From: Candidatus Dormiibacterota bacterium
GTDB taxonomy: Bacteria; Chloroflexota; Dormibacteria; CF-121
NCBI GenBank assembly: GCA_035544955.1
Contig: DASZZN010000014.1
Span: forward strand, 62,001-126,000
Length of the DNA: 64,000 nt
Reading direction: 5' to 3'
Shown here: positions 55,768 through 64,000 of the stretch, one piece after another
Position numbering within the stretch: position 1 is the stretch's first letter
Layout: the number at the start of each line of letters is the position of its first letter
Notes under the pieces: model-generated
Databases searched by the model: none
The model's input: only the letters and a program-made list of their open reading frames with translations
Told to the model about the DNA's origin: nothing
Made by a program: the position numbers and the translations under genes

Positions 55768-56910
55768 ATGGATCTGTCCCTCAGCCCTGAACAGGAGGAG
55801 ATCCGCAAGCTGGCTCGGGATTTCGCCGAGCGCGAGGTCAAGCCGCGCGCCGAGGCGATCGACCACAATAGCGAGTTCCCGCGGGACCTGGTCGACAAGG
55901 CCGCCAAGCTCGGCCTGCTCGGCATCCTGGTCCCCGACGCGTATGGTGGTGCCGGGCTCGACCACCTGTCCTTCGCGATCTTCGTCGAGGAAGTCGCGCG
56001 CTTCTGCGCCAGCACGGCGGTGATCCTCGACGTTCACACCTCGGTCGGCACCGAGCCCATCGTCCTCTTCGGTTCGGAGGAGCAGAAGGGGCGTTGGTTG
56101 CCCGACCTGGCGCAGGGGAGGAAGCTCGCGGCCTTCGCGCTGACGGAGCCCGAAGCCGGCTCCGATGCCGCGCATCTCAAGACGACGGCGGTCCTTAGCG
56201 ACCGCGGCTACCTCCTGAACGGCACCAAGATTTTCATCACCAACGCCGGCGAAGCGGGACTGTACGTCGTCATGGCGTCGACAAAGCCGGGGTCCGGCGC
56301 GGAGGGCATCACCGCGTTCCTGGTGGGCGGCGACAATCCGGGCCTGAAGGTCGGACCAAAGTTCAAGAAGATGGGCCTGAACGGCTCGGCCATCGCGGAG
56401 GTGTACCTGGAGAACTGCGTCGTCGAGGACGCTGATCGCCTCGGTGATGAAGGCCAGGGCTTCCGCATCGCGATGCGGGCACTCGACAGCGGAAGGATCG
56501 GCATCAGCGCCCAGGCGGTCGGGCTCGCCCAGGGCGCCCTCGACGACGCCGTCGCCTACGCGAAGGAACGCAAACAATTCGGCAAACCGATCGCGGAGCT
56601 GCAGGCGATCCAGAACAAGCTGGCCGACATCGCCGTGAAGATCCGGGCGGCTCGCTGGATGACCTGGAAGGCGGCGGCGCTGTGCGATGCCGGCCTGCCG
56701 TTCACCAAAGAGGCGTCGATGGCCAAGCTTTTTGCCACCGATGCGGCGATGGACATCACGCTCGATGCCCTGCAGGTGTTCGGCGGATATGGCTACCTCG
56801 AGGAATATCCGATGGCGCGACGGGTTCGCGACGCCAAGGCCTGCCAGATCTACGAGGGGACCAACCAGGTACAGCGCATCGTCATCGCCCGCGAGCTGGA
56901 GCGCGCCTGA
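55768..56910 (+). CDS. Acyl-CoA dehydrogenase (short/branched chain type) 1
   Basis: 380-aa FAD enzyme introducing the alpha-beta double bond in acyl-CoA, passing electrons to ETF. It contains AFALTEPEAGSDAAHLKTTA (FAD/substrate loop, about residues 115-134), GTKIFITNAGEA, YAKERKQFGKPIAELQAIQ, and the catalytic-base Glu in QIYEGTNQVQRIVIAREL near the C-terminus. Resembles butyryl/isobutyryl-CoA dehydrogenases. TGATG overlap with the next dehydrogenase. Confidence 0.92.
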   Translation: MDLSLSPEQEEIRKLARDFAEREVKPRAEAIDHNSEFPRDLVDKAAKLGLLGILVPDAYGGAGLDHLSFAIFVEEVARFCASTAVILDVHTSVGTEPIVLFGSEEQKGRWLPDLAQGRKLAAFALTEPEAGSDAAHLKTTAVLSDRGYLLNGTKIFITNAGEAGLYVVMASTKPGSGAEGITAFLVGGDNPGLKVGPKFKKMGLNGSAIAEVYLENCVVEDADRLGDEGQGFRIAMRALDSGRIGISAQAVGLAQGALDDAVAYAKERKQFGKPIAELQAIQNKLADIAVKIRAARWMTWKAAALCDAGLPFTKEASMAKLFATDAAMDITLDALQVFGGYGYLEEYPMARRVRDAKACQIYEGTNQVQRIVIARELERA

Positions 56911-58064
56911 TGGACTTCGCACTCAGCGATGAGCAGCTCCAGATCCGCGAGATGGTCCACGACATCTGCCTGGAGCGGGTCGAACCGCGCGCGGCTCAGA
57001 TCGACGAGTCTGGCGAGTTCCCCTGGGACATCAAGGAGCTGTTCGCGAAGCACGATATCCTTGCCATCCCCTTCTCAGCCGAGTACGGGGGCGTCAGCGG
57101 GAGTGCCCTGACGCTGATCGTGGCGGTCGAGGAGATCGCCAAGTTCTGTGCCACGTCCTCCCTGATCCTCAGCGTCCAGTCGCTCGGCAGTCTGCCGATC
57201 TCGCTGGCCGGGACCGAGGAACAGAAGAAGAAATACCTGCCGCCCCTCGCCCGTGGCGAAAAACTGGCGTCGTACGCATTGACTGAATCCGGTTCCGGCT
57301 CAGACGCCGGAGGCATGCGGACGCGAGCAACCCGGCGTGGCGACACCTACGTGATCAACGGTTCGAAGACATTCATCACCGGCGGCAGTGTCGCGGACAC
57401 CCTCGTGGTCTTCGCCAGGACGGATCAAAACGGCGAAGGGGTGGCGCGCAACATTTCGGCGTTCATCGTGGAGAAGGACATGCCGGGGTTCAAGGTGGGC
57501 AAGCTGGAGAAGAAACTCGGCATCCGCGGATCGCCTACGGCGCAGCTCTTTTTCGAAGACCTGGCTGTGCCGGCGGCCAACCGGCTCGGGAACGAAGGAG
57601 AAGGCTTCACGCTCGCCATGCGCGTCCTCGACCACTCCCGTCCCGGGATCGCGGCGCAGGCCCTGGGCATCGCGGAAGGTGCCTTCGACCTGGCCCGCCG
57701 TTACGCCCGCGACCGGCGCCAGTTCGACAAGCCGATCAACCAGTTCCAGGGTATCCAGTTCATGCTGGCCGATATGGCCACCCAGATCGAGGCCGCTCGC
57801 GCCCTGACCTACGGCTCGGCTGAGGCGCTCGACCGTCACCTGCCCGGCATCAGCCTCAGCTCGTCGATGGCAAAGCTGTTCGCCTCGGACACCGCGATGC
57901 GCGTGACCACCGACGCGGTGCAGATCCTGGGCGGCTACGGCTATCTCCGAGACTTCCCGGCGGAGCGCATGATGCGCGATGCGAAGATCACGCAGATTTA
58001 CGAGGGGACCAACGAGATCCAGCGATTGGTGATTGCCCGTGAAGTGCTAAAGGAGAAGGCGTGA
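56910..58064 (+). CDS. Acyl-CoA dehydrogenase (short/branched chain type) 2
   Basis: 384-aa paralogue of the preceding dehydrogenase: [53 protein letters not shown], and the catalytic Glu in [19 protein letters not shown]. Starts at the ATG overlapping the previous stop. Two adjacent but diverged copies suggest different chain-length or branched substrates, such as isovaleryl-CoA for one and butyryl-CoA for the other; sequence alone does not decide. Confidence 0.92.
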   Translation: MDFALSDEQLQIREMVHDICLERVEPRAAQIDESGEFPWDIKELFAKHDILAIPFSAEYGGVSGSALTLIVAVEEIAKFCATSSLILSVQSLGSLPISLAGTEEQKKKYLPPLARGEKLASYALTESGSGSDAGGMRTRATRRGDTYVINGSKTFITGGSVADTLVVFARTDQNGEGVARNISAFIVEKDMPGFKVGKLEKKLGIRGSPTAQLFFEDLAVPAANRLGNEGEGFTLAMRVLDHSRPGIAAQALGIAEGAFDLARRYARDRRQFDKPINQFQGIQFMLADMATQIEAARALTYGSAEALDRHLPGISLSSSMAKLFASDTAMRVTTDAVQILGGYGYLRDFPAERMMRDAKITQIYEGTNEIQRLVIAREVLKEKA

Positions 58065-58936
58065 CGATCAAACAGCTCTACGTTGCGGGCGCCGGCCTGA
58101 TGGGGGCGGGGATCGCCCAGACCGCGATCAGCCATGGCCTGGACGTGACGATTCGCGAGGTCGATGACACCCTCGTCAACCGCGGTGTCGAGAACATCAA
58201 GAAGCGGCTCGAGAGTCTCGTCCAGAAAGGTAAGCTCGATGCCGCCGCGCGCGATGCGGCGCTGGGTCGCCTGCACCCGACCACGTCCCTCGAGGCGGCG
58301 GGCCGCGCCGACTTCGTGATCGAGGCGATCACCGAGAACTTCGACGCGAAACGCGAGCTGTTCAAACGTCTCGACGGCATCTGCCGGCGGGAAGCGATCC
58401 TCGCCAGCAACACGTCGTCGATCCCCGTCACCCGGATGGCAGCGGTCACCAAGCGGCCCGATCGCTTCATCGGCATGCATTTCTTCAACCCGGTGCCGGT
58501 GATGCCGCTGGTGGAGCTCACCCGCGGCCGCGATACCTCCGATACGACACTGGCCGCGACGCTCGAGCTCTCGAAGGCGATGGGCAAGACTCCGATCACC
58601 TCGCTCGACTACCCCGGCTTCATCGTCAACCGCATGCTGGTGCCGTTCATCAACGAGGCGATCCGGGCGCTGATGGAGGGGCTGGGCACGCGGGAGGACA
58701 TCGACCAGGGCGCCCGGCTCGGCCTGCACCACCCCATGGGCCCGCTGGAGCTGGCCGACTTCGTCGGCCTCGACACCCACCTCTACATCTGCGGCGTTCT
58801 TTACGAGGGGCTTCACGATCCACGATTCGCAGCGCCGCCCCTGCTCCGCCAGCTGGTCGATGCCGGTCACTTCGGGCGAAAGACGGGTCGCGGGTTCTAT
58901 CGCTACGGCCCCGACGGCAGCCGCGTTCCTGATTAA
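58061..58936 (+). CDS. 3-hydroxyacyl-CoA dehydrogenase
   Basis: 291-aa 3-hydroxybutyryl-CoA-dehydrogenase-type enzyme. NAD(P)-binding GAGLMGAGIAQTA (about residues 9-21), VIEAITENFDAKRELF, SNTSSIPVTRMA, the catalytic His in MHFFNPVPVMPLVEL and GFIVNRMLVPFINEA are present. GTG start overlaps the previous stop. With the thiolase and dehydrogenases it covers most of a beta-oxidation cycle; the hydratase is the divergent gene at 53693 or elsewhere. Confidence 0.93.
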   Translation: MTIKQLYVAGAGLMGAGIAQTAISHGLDVTIREVDDTLVNRGVENIKKRLESLVQKGKLDAAARDAALGRLHPTTSLEAAGRADFVIEAITENFDAKRELFKRLDGICRREAILASNTSSIPVTRMAAVTKRPDRFIGMHFFNPVPVMPLVELTRGRDTSDTTLAATLELSKAMGKTPITSLDYPGFIVNRMLVPFINEAIRALMEGLGTREDIDQGARLGLHHPMGPLELADFVGLDTHLYICGVLYEGLHDPRFAAPPLLRQLVDAGHFGRKTGRGFYRYGPDGSRVPD

Positions 58937-58942
58937 GCGGGA

Positions 58943-59824
58943 TTAAGCCTTACGACGAACCGGCTGGCTTCCAGCTGAAAGGGCGGACGGCTTGCGACGG
59001 ACAATCGACAGCGCAAGCAGCCCGAGCGCGAGCAGGAACGATGCCGCTGCCAGGATGGTAGCCGCGAGGGAGATCACGGCCCAGATCGCGCCGCTCTTCG
59101 ACGCGATCTCGCTCATCGGGGTACCGCCCGTGACGAGGTGCAGCGTCACAAACGAGTACCAGACGATGAAAGTTGCCACCGCGATCAAGATGGCACCCGT
59201 GCGACGCACCCGAGCAATCCATAAGCCGCCGAGTAGCCAGAGCGAAGCCGTCACGGCGGCGGCGAAGGCGCCGTCCTCGGGGTTCGCCATCCCGAAATCC
59301 GCCCGATGGACGCCATCCGTCGCCTGCAGAATCACGAGCGCTGCCCCGAGAAACGCCGCCAGCAGCAGCGGTAGGGTCTCCAGTCTCGCGTTCCGGCCGC
59401 GCGAGTTGGTCCAGGACACGGCGGCGCTGACCACGACTACGGCGCAGGCCGGCACGAGTGCCATGGCGACCGTCGCTACCGGCAGACCTTCGTGCTTGAC
59501 AAAGGTGCCGAGCGCGCCGGCGGCGGAGACGAAGTGGGTGGATGCGACCAACGAGACTTCAACGAAGGCGATCGCGGCGGCGCCGAAGATCCCGAAGCGC
59601 AAGCCGCTGAACGCCAGAATGATGCAAACCAACCAGATCGCTCCTACGATCAGCGCGACGACCGTATGGACTCCGTTGATCTGGCCGCTGTGCAGTTCGT
59701 GGAGCAGCAAGAACGCGCCGAGAGCGACGGCCAGGAGTCCGGACGCCATCGAGAGAACTCGAGCCGGTAGCAGGAACGGGCCTTGCGCTCGTCGAACCGC
59801 CCGCCTCGCCTGCATCCACAACAT
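58943..59824 (-). CDS. Multi-spanning membrane protein, unknown
   Basis: 293 aa with about seven to eight hydrophobic helices and a basic C-terminus. No transport or enzymatic motif is recognised. It converges with the hydroxyacyl-CoA dehydrogenase (6 nt between stops) and is divergent to the LCP gene, so it stands alone. Confidence 0.65.
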   Translation of the reverse strand: MLWMQARRAVRRAQGPFLLPARVLSMASGLLAVALGAFLLLHELHSGQINGVHTVVALIVGAIWLVCIILAFSGLRFGIFGAAAIAFVEVSLVASTHFVSAAGALGTFVKHEGLPVATVAMALVPACAVVVVSAAVSWTNSRGRNARLETLPLLLAAFLGAALVILQATDGVHRADFGMANPEDGAFAAAVTASLWLLGGLWIARVRRTGAILIAVATFIVWYSFVTLHLVTGGTPMSEIASKSGAIWAVISLAATILAAASFLLALGLLALSIVRRKPSALSAGSQPVRRKA

Positions 59825-59878
59825 TTCACGGATGAACCGGATTCGTCCTAGCCCGATTCGCTAGACTTTCTGCGCACT

Positions 59879-61300
59879 TTGGTAAGGCAACCGCGCCGGC
59901 GGCGCGCATCTGAAGCGCTCGGCCGAGACCGCGTGTGGCAATATGCCCGCGCCGCAGTGGCTGTCATCGTCGGGCTGGCTCTTCTGCTTTCGGGGCTCGC
60001 CGTCTTTCGTGTCTGGTCGGCCATTCACGCGATCTCGCCCCGCGCCCAGCCACAAGACCTGATCGCGCTGGTTCAGGCAAAGAGCGACGAGCCGGGATCC
60101 GTGGGTTGGAAGATCAAGCACGACGAGCGCATCAACGTTCTCTTCCTCGGCTACGGCGGGCCAGGCCACGACGGGCCGTACCTGACCGACTCGGTCATGC
60201 TGCTGTCGATCCGTCCGGCGACGCGCGAGGCGATCATGATTTCGGTGCCGCGCGACCTGTGGGTGAAGATCCCGGCACTGCCAGGGAATGGGTTCATGAT
60301 GGGCAAGCTCAATAGCGCCTACGCCATCGGAACCGATCACAACAACTACCCCAACGTCCGTGGCGAGTGGAAAACCAGCACGGGTGGTGGCGACCTGGCG
60401 GCGGCCACGGTCTCGCAGGTGACCGGCCAGCCGATCGATTACTGGGTCGGCGTGGACTTCAAGGCGTTTCGCGATGTCGTCAACGCGCTGGGCGGCGTCC
60501 GCGTCAATGTCCCGACGACGCTCGACGACCCCTACTTCCCGGCCGGCGAGTCGACCGGGATTATGCGGGTCCACTTCGATGCCGGATGGCAGCAGTTCGA
60601 CGGCGAGCGGGCGCTCGAGTATGCGCGCTCGCGGGAAACGACATCGGACTTCGACCGGTCGCGCCGCCAGCAGCTGGTCATGCTAGCCGTCCGTCAGCGC
60701 GTCTTCTCCTTGAACGCGATCCCGCGGATGCTGTCGTTACTGGGCGCGCTGCAGGACAACGTCCGGACGAACCTGCGCCCCGGCGACATGCAGCAACTCG
60801 CCGACCTCGCCGGAAAGATCAAGGACCAGGACATCAGGCGCGTCGCGATCGATACGTCGAATCTGGTGCGAAGCGGCACCAGTAGCAACGGCCAGTACAT
60901 CCTCGAGCCGCTCGACCCGACCTACGGCGCCCTGCATCGCTACCTCGCGATGGCGCTTCCGGACCGGTCGGCGCTGGCGAAGCAGGTGCCCTTCCAGGTG
61001 CAGGACGGGAGCCGCCGCTACTGGCTGCCCTACGGCATCGGGACGCCGGCCAGCATCATGACGTCCCTCCTGCAGGCGCAGGGGTGGGAGGCGAGCGTCG
61101 CCCCACCCGCCGCGCAGCGCGTCACCCAGACCGAGATCCTTGACGGTTCCGGCGGCGGCGCGGCGGCCATGGTCACCTGGCTCCAGGAATACTTCGGTGC
61201 CGTGGTGACGACTGTCCCAGCGCCCGCCAGCGGGCCGAGTGTCACGGTCGTCCTCGGCTCCGATTTCACCCTGAAAACCTTCCCCGCGCCCCTCAGATGA
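59879..61300 (+). CDS. LCP-family cell-wall ligase with LytR_C domain
   Basis: 473-aa LytR-CpsA-Psr protein that attaches secondary wall polymers to peptidoglycan outside the membrane. A basic N-terminus and one membrane helix (about residues 27-48) lead to the LCP domain: NVLFLGYGGPGHDGPYLTDS, the phosphate-binding SVPRDLWVKIP (about residues 122-132), GKLNSAY, ALGGVRVNVP and EYARSRETTSDFDRSRRQQ. The last 90 residues form a LytR_C domain. TTG start; TAGACT 11 nt upstream. Confidence 0.9.
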   Translation: MVRQPRRRRASEALGRDRVWQYARAAVAVIVGLALLLSGLAVFRVWSAIHAISPRAQPQDLIALVQAKSDEPGSVGWKIKHDERINVLFLGYGGPGHDGPYLTDSVMLLSIRPATREAIMISVPRDLWVKIPALPGNGFMMGKLNSAYAIGTDHNNYPNVRGEWKTSTGGGDLAAATVSQVTGQPIDYWVGVDFKAFRDVVNALGGVRVNVPTTLDDPYFPAGESTGIMRVHFDAGWQQFDGERALEYARSRETTSDFDRSRRQQLVMLAVRQRVFSLNAIPRMLSLLGALQDNVRTNLRPGDMQQLADLAGKIKDQDIRRVAIDTSNLVRSGTSSNGQYILEPLDPTYGALHRYLAMALPDRSALAKQVPFQVQDGSRRYWLPYGIGTPASIMTSLLQAQGWEASVAPPAAQRVTQTEILDGSGGGAAAMVTWLQEYFGAVVTTVPAPASGPSVTVVLGSDFTLKTFPAPLR

Positions 61301-61348
61301 GCGCGCTCCGGCGTGGAAAAGCGCGCGGTTAGCGATAATCGAATCGAG

Positions 61349-62296
61349 ATGAGTTTGGCCGGCGCCTTGCTTTCCGGTGATATCCGGGCGCTGGCGCGGG
61401 CGATCAGCCTGGCCGAAGATCGGGACCCGCAGGCGAGCCAGCTCGTCGCCGAATTGCAGTCCCACACCGGGAACGCCTACCTGGTCGGGCTGACCGGCGC
61501 TCCGGGGACCGGGAAGAGCACCCTGGCCGACGCGCTGGTCAAGGTAATTCGCGACCGGCAGCAAACCGTGGGCGTGATCGCGGTCGACCCCAGCAGCCCC
61601 TTTACCGGCGGCGCCGTCCTCGGCGACCGCATCCGGATGGGGCGCCACACGCTCGACAAGGGGGTCTTCATCCGCAGCATGGGCGCCCGAGGCCACCTGG
61701 GCGGGCTGGCGGCGGCCACCCGCGAGGCGATCCACCTGCTCGACGCGTACGGCCGCGACGTGATCCTGGTGGAGACCGTGGGGGTCGGCCAATCGGAGCT
61801 CGAGATCTCGACGATCTGCGACACCGTGGTCCTGGTGTTGATGCCGGAGTCGGGCGACGCAGTGCAGAGCATCAAGGCCGGCATCCTGGAGATCGCCGAC
61901 GTTTTTGTCATCAACAAGTCAGACCTGGGCGGCGCGGAGAAGACGCGTCGCCTGATCCAGGAGGCAATCGGGCTCGGCCCCAAACAGGCGTGGCGCCCCC
62001 CGATCGTGCTGGCGTCGGCCGCCAAGGAGGAAGGGATCGAGCCGGTCTGGGATGCGGTCCTCGCGCACCGGGCCTACCTATCGGAGAGCGGGACCTTGGC
62101 CTCACGGCGCCAGCAGCGTCTCAAGCAGGAAGTCATGGCACTGGTCGCCGACCGCGCTCGCGAGGACGCCCGGCGCGTGCTGGAGGGCGACACGGCCGTG
62201 GGCCGGCGCGTGCGCGAGAATCGGAATGGGAAACTAAACCCGTACGCCCTCGCCGAGGAGGTCCTCGAGCAGCGGGCACCGCAAGGAGGCAGCTGA
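61349..62296 (+). CDS. meaB: MeaB-type GTPase chaperone of methylmalonyl-CoA mutase
   Basis: 315-aa G3E-family GTPase that guards cofactor loading of the B12-dependent mutase. P-loop [10 protein letters not shown] (about residues 45-54), [41 protein letters not shown] and NKSDLGG are intact. The ATG at 61349 starts at the family N-terminus; a GTG at 61313 is possible. Its last base overlaps the ATG of the second mutase, confirming the partnership. Confidence 0.94.
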   Translation: MSLAGALLSGDIRALARAISLAEDRDPQASQLVAELQSHTGNAYLVGLTGAPGTGKSTLADALVKVIRDRQQTVGVIAVDPSSPFTGGAVLGDRIRMGRHTLDKGVFIRSMGARGHLGGLAAATREAIHLLDAYGRDVILVETVGVGQSELEISTICDTVVLVLMPESGDAVQSIKAGILEIADVFVINKSDLGGAEKTRRLIQEAIGLGPKQAWRPPIVLASAAKEEGIEPVWDAVLAHRAYLSESGTLASRRQQRLKQEVMALVADRAREDARRVLEGDTAVGRRVRENRNGKLNPYALAEEVLEQRAPQGGS

Positions 62297-63948
62297 TGGC
62301 ACTTCGCCGCAAGACGGCCTACGAGGAATGGGCCGCCCGCTACCGGGGCGGCAAACCGGCGCCGAAGGATAGCGCCGAGACGATGTCGGGCCTGCCGTTG
62401 CAGCCCCTCTACACCCCCGACGACATGGAGGGTTGGAACTACGACGAGAAGCTCGGCTATCCGGGTGAGTTCCCTTACACGCGGGGTGTCTATCCCTCGA
62501 TGTATCGCGGGCAGCCGTGGACCATCAGGCAGTTCGCCGGTTACGGCACGGCGCAGGAGACGAACCGCCGCTATAAGTTCCTGCTCGCGCAGGGCCAAGC
62601 GGGCCTCTCGGTGGCGTTCGACATGCCCACCCTGATGGGATACGACTCCGACGACCCGCTCGGCGAAGGCGAGGTCGGCCATTGCGGCGTGGCGATTGAC
62701 TCCCTGGAGGACATGGAAACCCTCTTCGAGGACATCCGCCTGGACCAGATCACCACCTCGATGACGATCAACTCGCCGGCGGCGATCCTCTACGCGATGT
62801 ACATCGCCGTCGCCGAGAAGGAGGGAGTCTCGCCGGCGAAGTTGGGAGGCACCCTGCAGAACGACATCCTCAAGGAGTACATCGCCCAGAAGGAGTACAT
62901 CTTCCCGCCGGAACCGTCGATGCGGCTGGTGGTCGACACCATCGTCTTCGCGGCGCGCGAGATGCCCCGCTGGAACGCCGTGTCCATCTCCGGTTACCAC
63001 ATTCGCGAGGCCGGCTCCACCGCTACCCAGGAGCTCGCCTTCACGCTGGCGGACGGCATGGCCTACGTCGAAGCCTCGATCAAGGCCGGCCTGAAGGTCG
63101 ACGAGTTCGCGCCGCGGCTCTCTTTCTTCTTCGACTCGCACATCGATTTCTTCGAGGAGATCGCCAAGTTCCGCGCAGCTCGCCGGCTGTGGGCGAAGAT
63201 CATGCGCGACAAGTACGGCGCGCGCGATCCCAAGTCCTGGATGCTGCGCTTCCACACGCAGACGGCCGGCGTGTCACTGACGCGCCAGCAGGTGGAGAAC
63301 AACGTGACACGGACGGCCTACGAGGCGATGGCGGCCGTACTGGGTGGGACCAACTCGCTGCACACCAACTCGATGGACGAAGTCCTCTCCTTGCCGACCG
63401 AGCGCGCGGCGCAGATCGCGCTGCGCACGCAGCAGGTGCTCGCCCATGAGACCGGGGTCGCCAACACCATCGACCCGCTGGGCGGCTCCTATTTCATCGA
63501 GCAGCTCACCGACGAGATGGAGCGCGGCGCGCAGCGCTACTTCGACGAGATCGATGCGCTGGGCGGCGTCCTGCGCTGCATCGAGAACGGGTTCTTCCAG
63601 CGGGAGATCGCCGATGCCGCTTTCGAGTTCGAACGCAAGCTCGAGGCCAACGAACGGATCATCGTGGGCGTGAACGCCTACAAGGACGGCGAAAGCGGCG
63701 ATGTCCCCACCCTGCGCATCGGTCCCGAGACCGAGCAGGGTCAGGTGCGCCGGCTCAAGGCGTTGCGGGCGCGGCGCGACAACACCAGCGTCTTAAATCG
63801 CCTCGAGGAGTTGAAGACCGCCGCTCGCGGCAACGACAACCTCATGCCGCCCTTGCTGGCGTGTGTCAAGGCGTATGCAACGGAGGGCGAGATCATGGCC
63901 GCGCTGAAGGAGGTCTTCGGCGTCTACCGCGAGCCGATCCTCTTCTAG
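62296..63948 (+). CDS. Methylmalonyl-CoA mutase large subunit (2)
   Basis: 550-aa paralogue of the mutase at 39987, with a longer N-terminus. The Tyr in TRGVYPSMY, Arg in PPEPSMRL and His in [11 protein letters not shown] are kept, as in true methylmalonyl-CoA mutases and unlike isobutyryl- or hydroxyisobutyryl-CoA mutases. No cobalamin-binding domain. A GGAGG site precedes the ATG, which overlaps meaB. Which copy is the main MCM, and whether one acts on a related acyl-CoA, is open. Confidence 0.9.
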   Translation: MALRRKTAYEEWAARYRGGKPAPKDSAETMSGLPLQPLYTPDDMEGWNYDEKLGYPGEFPYTRGVYPSMYRGQPWTIRQFAGYGTAQETNRRYKFLLAQGQAGLSVAFDMPTLMGYDSDDPLGEGEVGHCGVAIDSLEDMETLFEDIRLDQITTSMTINSPAAILYAMYIAVAEKEGVSPAKLGGTLQNDILKEYIAQKEYIFPPEPSMRLVVDTIVFAAREMPRWNAVSISGYHIREAGSTATQELAFTLADGMAYVEASIKAGLKVDEFAPRLSFFFDSHIDFFEEIAKFRAARRLWAKIMRDKYGARDPKSWMLRFHTQTAGVSLTRQQVENNVTRTAYEAMAAVLGGTNSLHTNSMDEVLSLPTERAAQIALRTQQVLAHETGVANTIDPLGGSYFIEQLTDEMERGAQRYFDEIDALGGVLRCIENGFFQREIADAAFEFERKLEANERIIVGVNAYKDGESGDVPTLRIGPETEQGQVRRLKALRARRDNTSVLNRLEELKTAARGNDNLMPPLLACVKAYATEGEIMAALKEVFGVYREPILF

Positions 63949-64000
63949 ATGATCAAGCTGCGCTTTTCCCTCTTGGGACGGATCATTGCGGGACTGGCGG
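63949..64000 (+). CDS. Start of a membrane protein, cut by the window edge
   Basis: ATG directly after the mutase stop opens a frame beginning MIKLRFSLLGRIIAGLA, a basic then hydrophobic N-terminus typical of a sensor kinase or other membrane protein. Only 17 codons are visible, so no identity can be given. Confidence 0.4.
   Translation, partial: MIKLRFSLLGRIIAGLA

Overview
The window is about 66% GC, dense and mostly chromosomal housekeeping and catabolic DNA. It shows no transposase, phage block, CRISPR array, rRNA or tRNA. The gene content (B12-dependent class II ribonucleotide reductase, a DUF4383-type membrane protein, an F420-like PPOX oxidoreductase, LCP and polysaccharide-deacetylase envelope proteins, hemA/hemL, split methylmalonyl-CoA mutase) and the many start codons preceded by a -10 box instead of a Shine-Dalgarno suggest a high-GC aerobic heterotroph of the Terrabacteria type (Chloroflexota / Ca. 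Dormibacterota / Actinomycetota-like). The lineage is an inference; no 16S gene is present.

Layout. 1-1.4 kb: a small membrane protein and a lipoprotein amino-acid-binding protein. 1.5-7.4 kb: a histidine-degradation operon hutH-hutU-hutI-glutamate formiminotransferase-formimino-THF cyclodeaminase. 7.4-11.5 kb: DUF4383 protein, an internally duplicated 177-aa protein, an alpha/beta hydrolase, typA and a small membrane protein. 11.6-15.6 kb: nrdJ, a 56-aa zinc-ribbon gene, then a roughly 0.5-kb tandem duplication that looks like a structured RNA and ends in a 21-aa lysine-rich ORF and a strong hairpin terminator. 15.7-18.6 kb: PPOX protein, stand-alone AsnC ligand-binding domain, and the tdh-kbl threonine-to-glycine pair. 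18.6-23.5 kb: ECF sigma factor with a small membrane partner, polysaccharide deacetylase, galU, small ORFs, an MDR oxidoreductase. 23.5-31.9 kb: PolX, CaiB/BaiF CoA-transferase, TIGR03118-like secreted protein, coaE, a membrane Fe-S oxidoreductase. 31.9-39.4 kb: family-39-type glycosyltransferase, an ABC exporter behind a candidate attenuator, D,D-carboxypeptidase, M16-like protease, CHAP hydrolase.

39.6-45.2 kb is a compact propionyl-CoA module (methylmalonyl-CoA epimerase, mutase large subunit, carboxyltransferase, sucC, sucD) converting propionyl-CoA to succinate with substrate-level phosphorylation. 45.3-48.7 kb: GH5 glycosidase, SGNH hydrolase, MFS transporter. 48.6-54.5 kb (minus strand) combines a leucine-catabolism-type set (enoyl-CoA hydratase, HMG-CoA lyase, carboxyltransferase) with hemA and hemL. 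54.5-58.9 kb (plus strand) is a beta-oxidation set (thiolase, two acyl-CoA dehydrogenases, 3-hydroxyacyl-CoA dehydrogenase). 58.9-64 kb: membrane protein, LCP protein, meaB and a second mutase large subunit. Histidine, threonine and leucine breakdown plus odd-chain/branched acyl-CoA oxidation thus converge on glutamate, glycine, acetyl-CoA and succinate; the mutases and NrdJ make B12 central.

The least conventional parts are the 14.5-15.6 kb tandem RNA/peptide locus, the leader at 33.36-33.57 kb with mutually exclusive hairpins and a possible 24-aa leader peptide, divergent gene pairs with start codons only 6-21 bp apart, and several genes whose conserved N-termini extend past every ATG/GTG/TTG.
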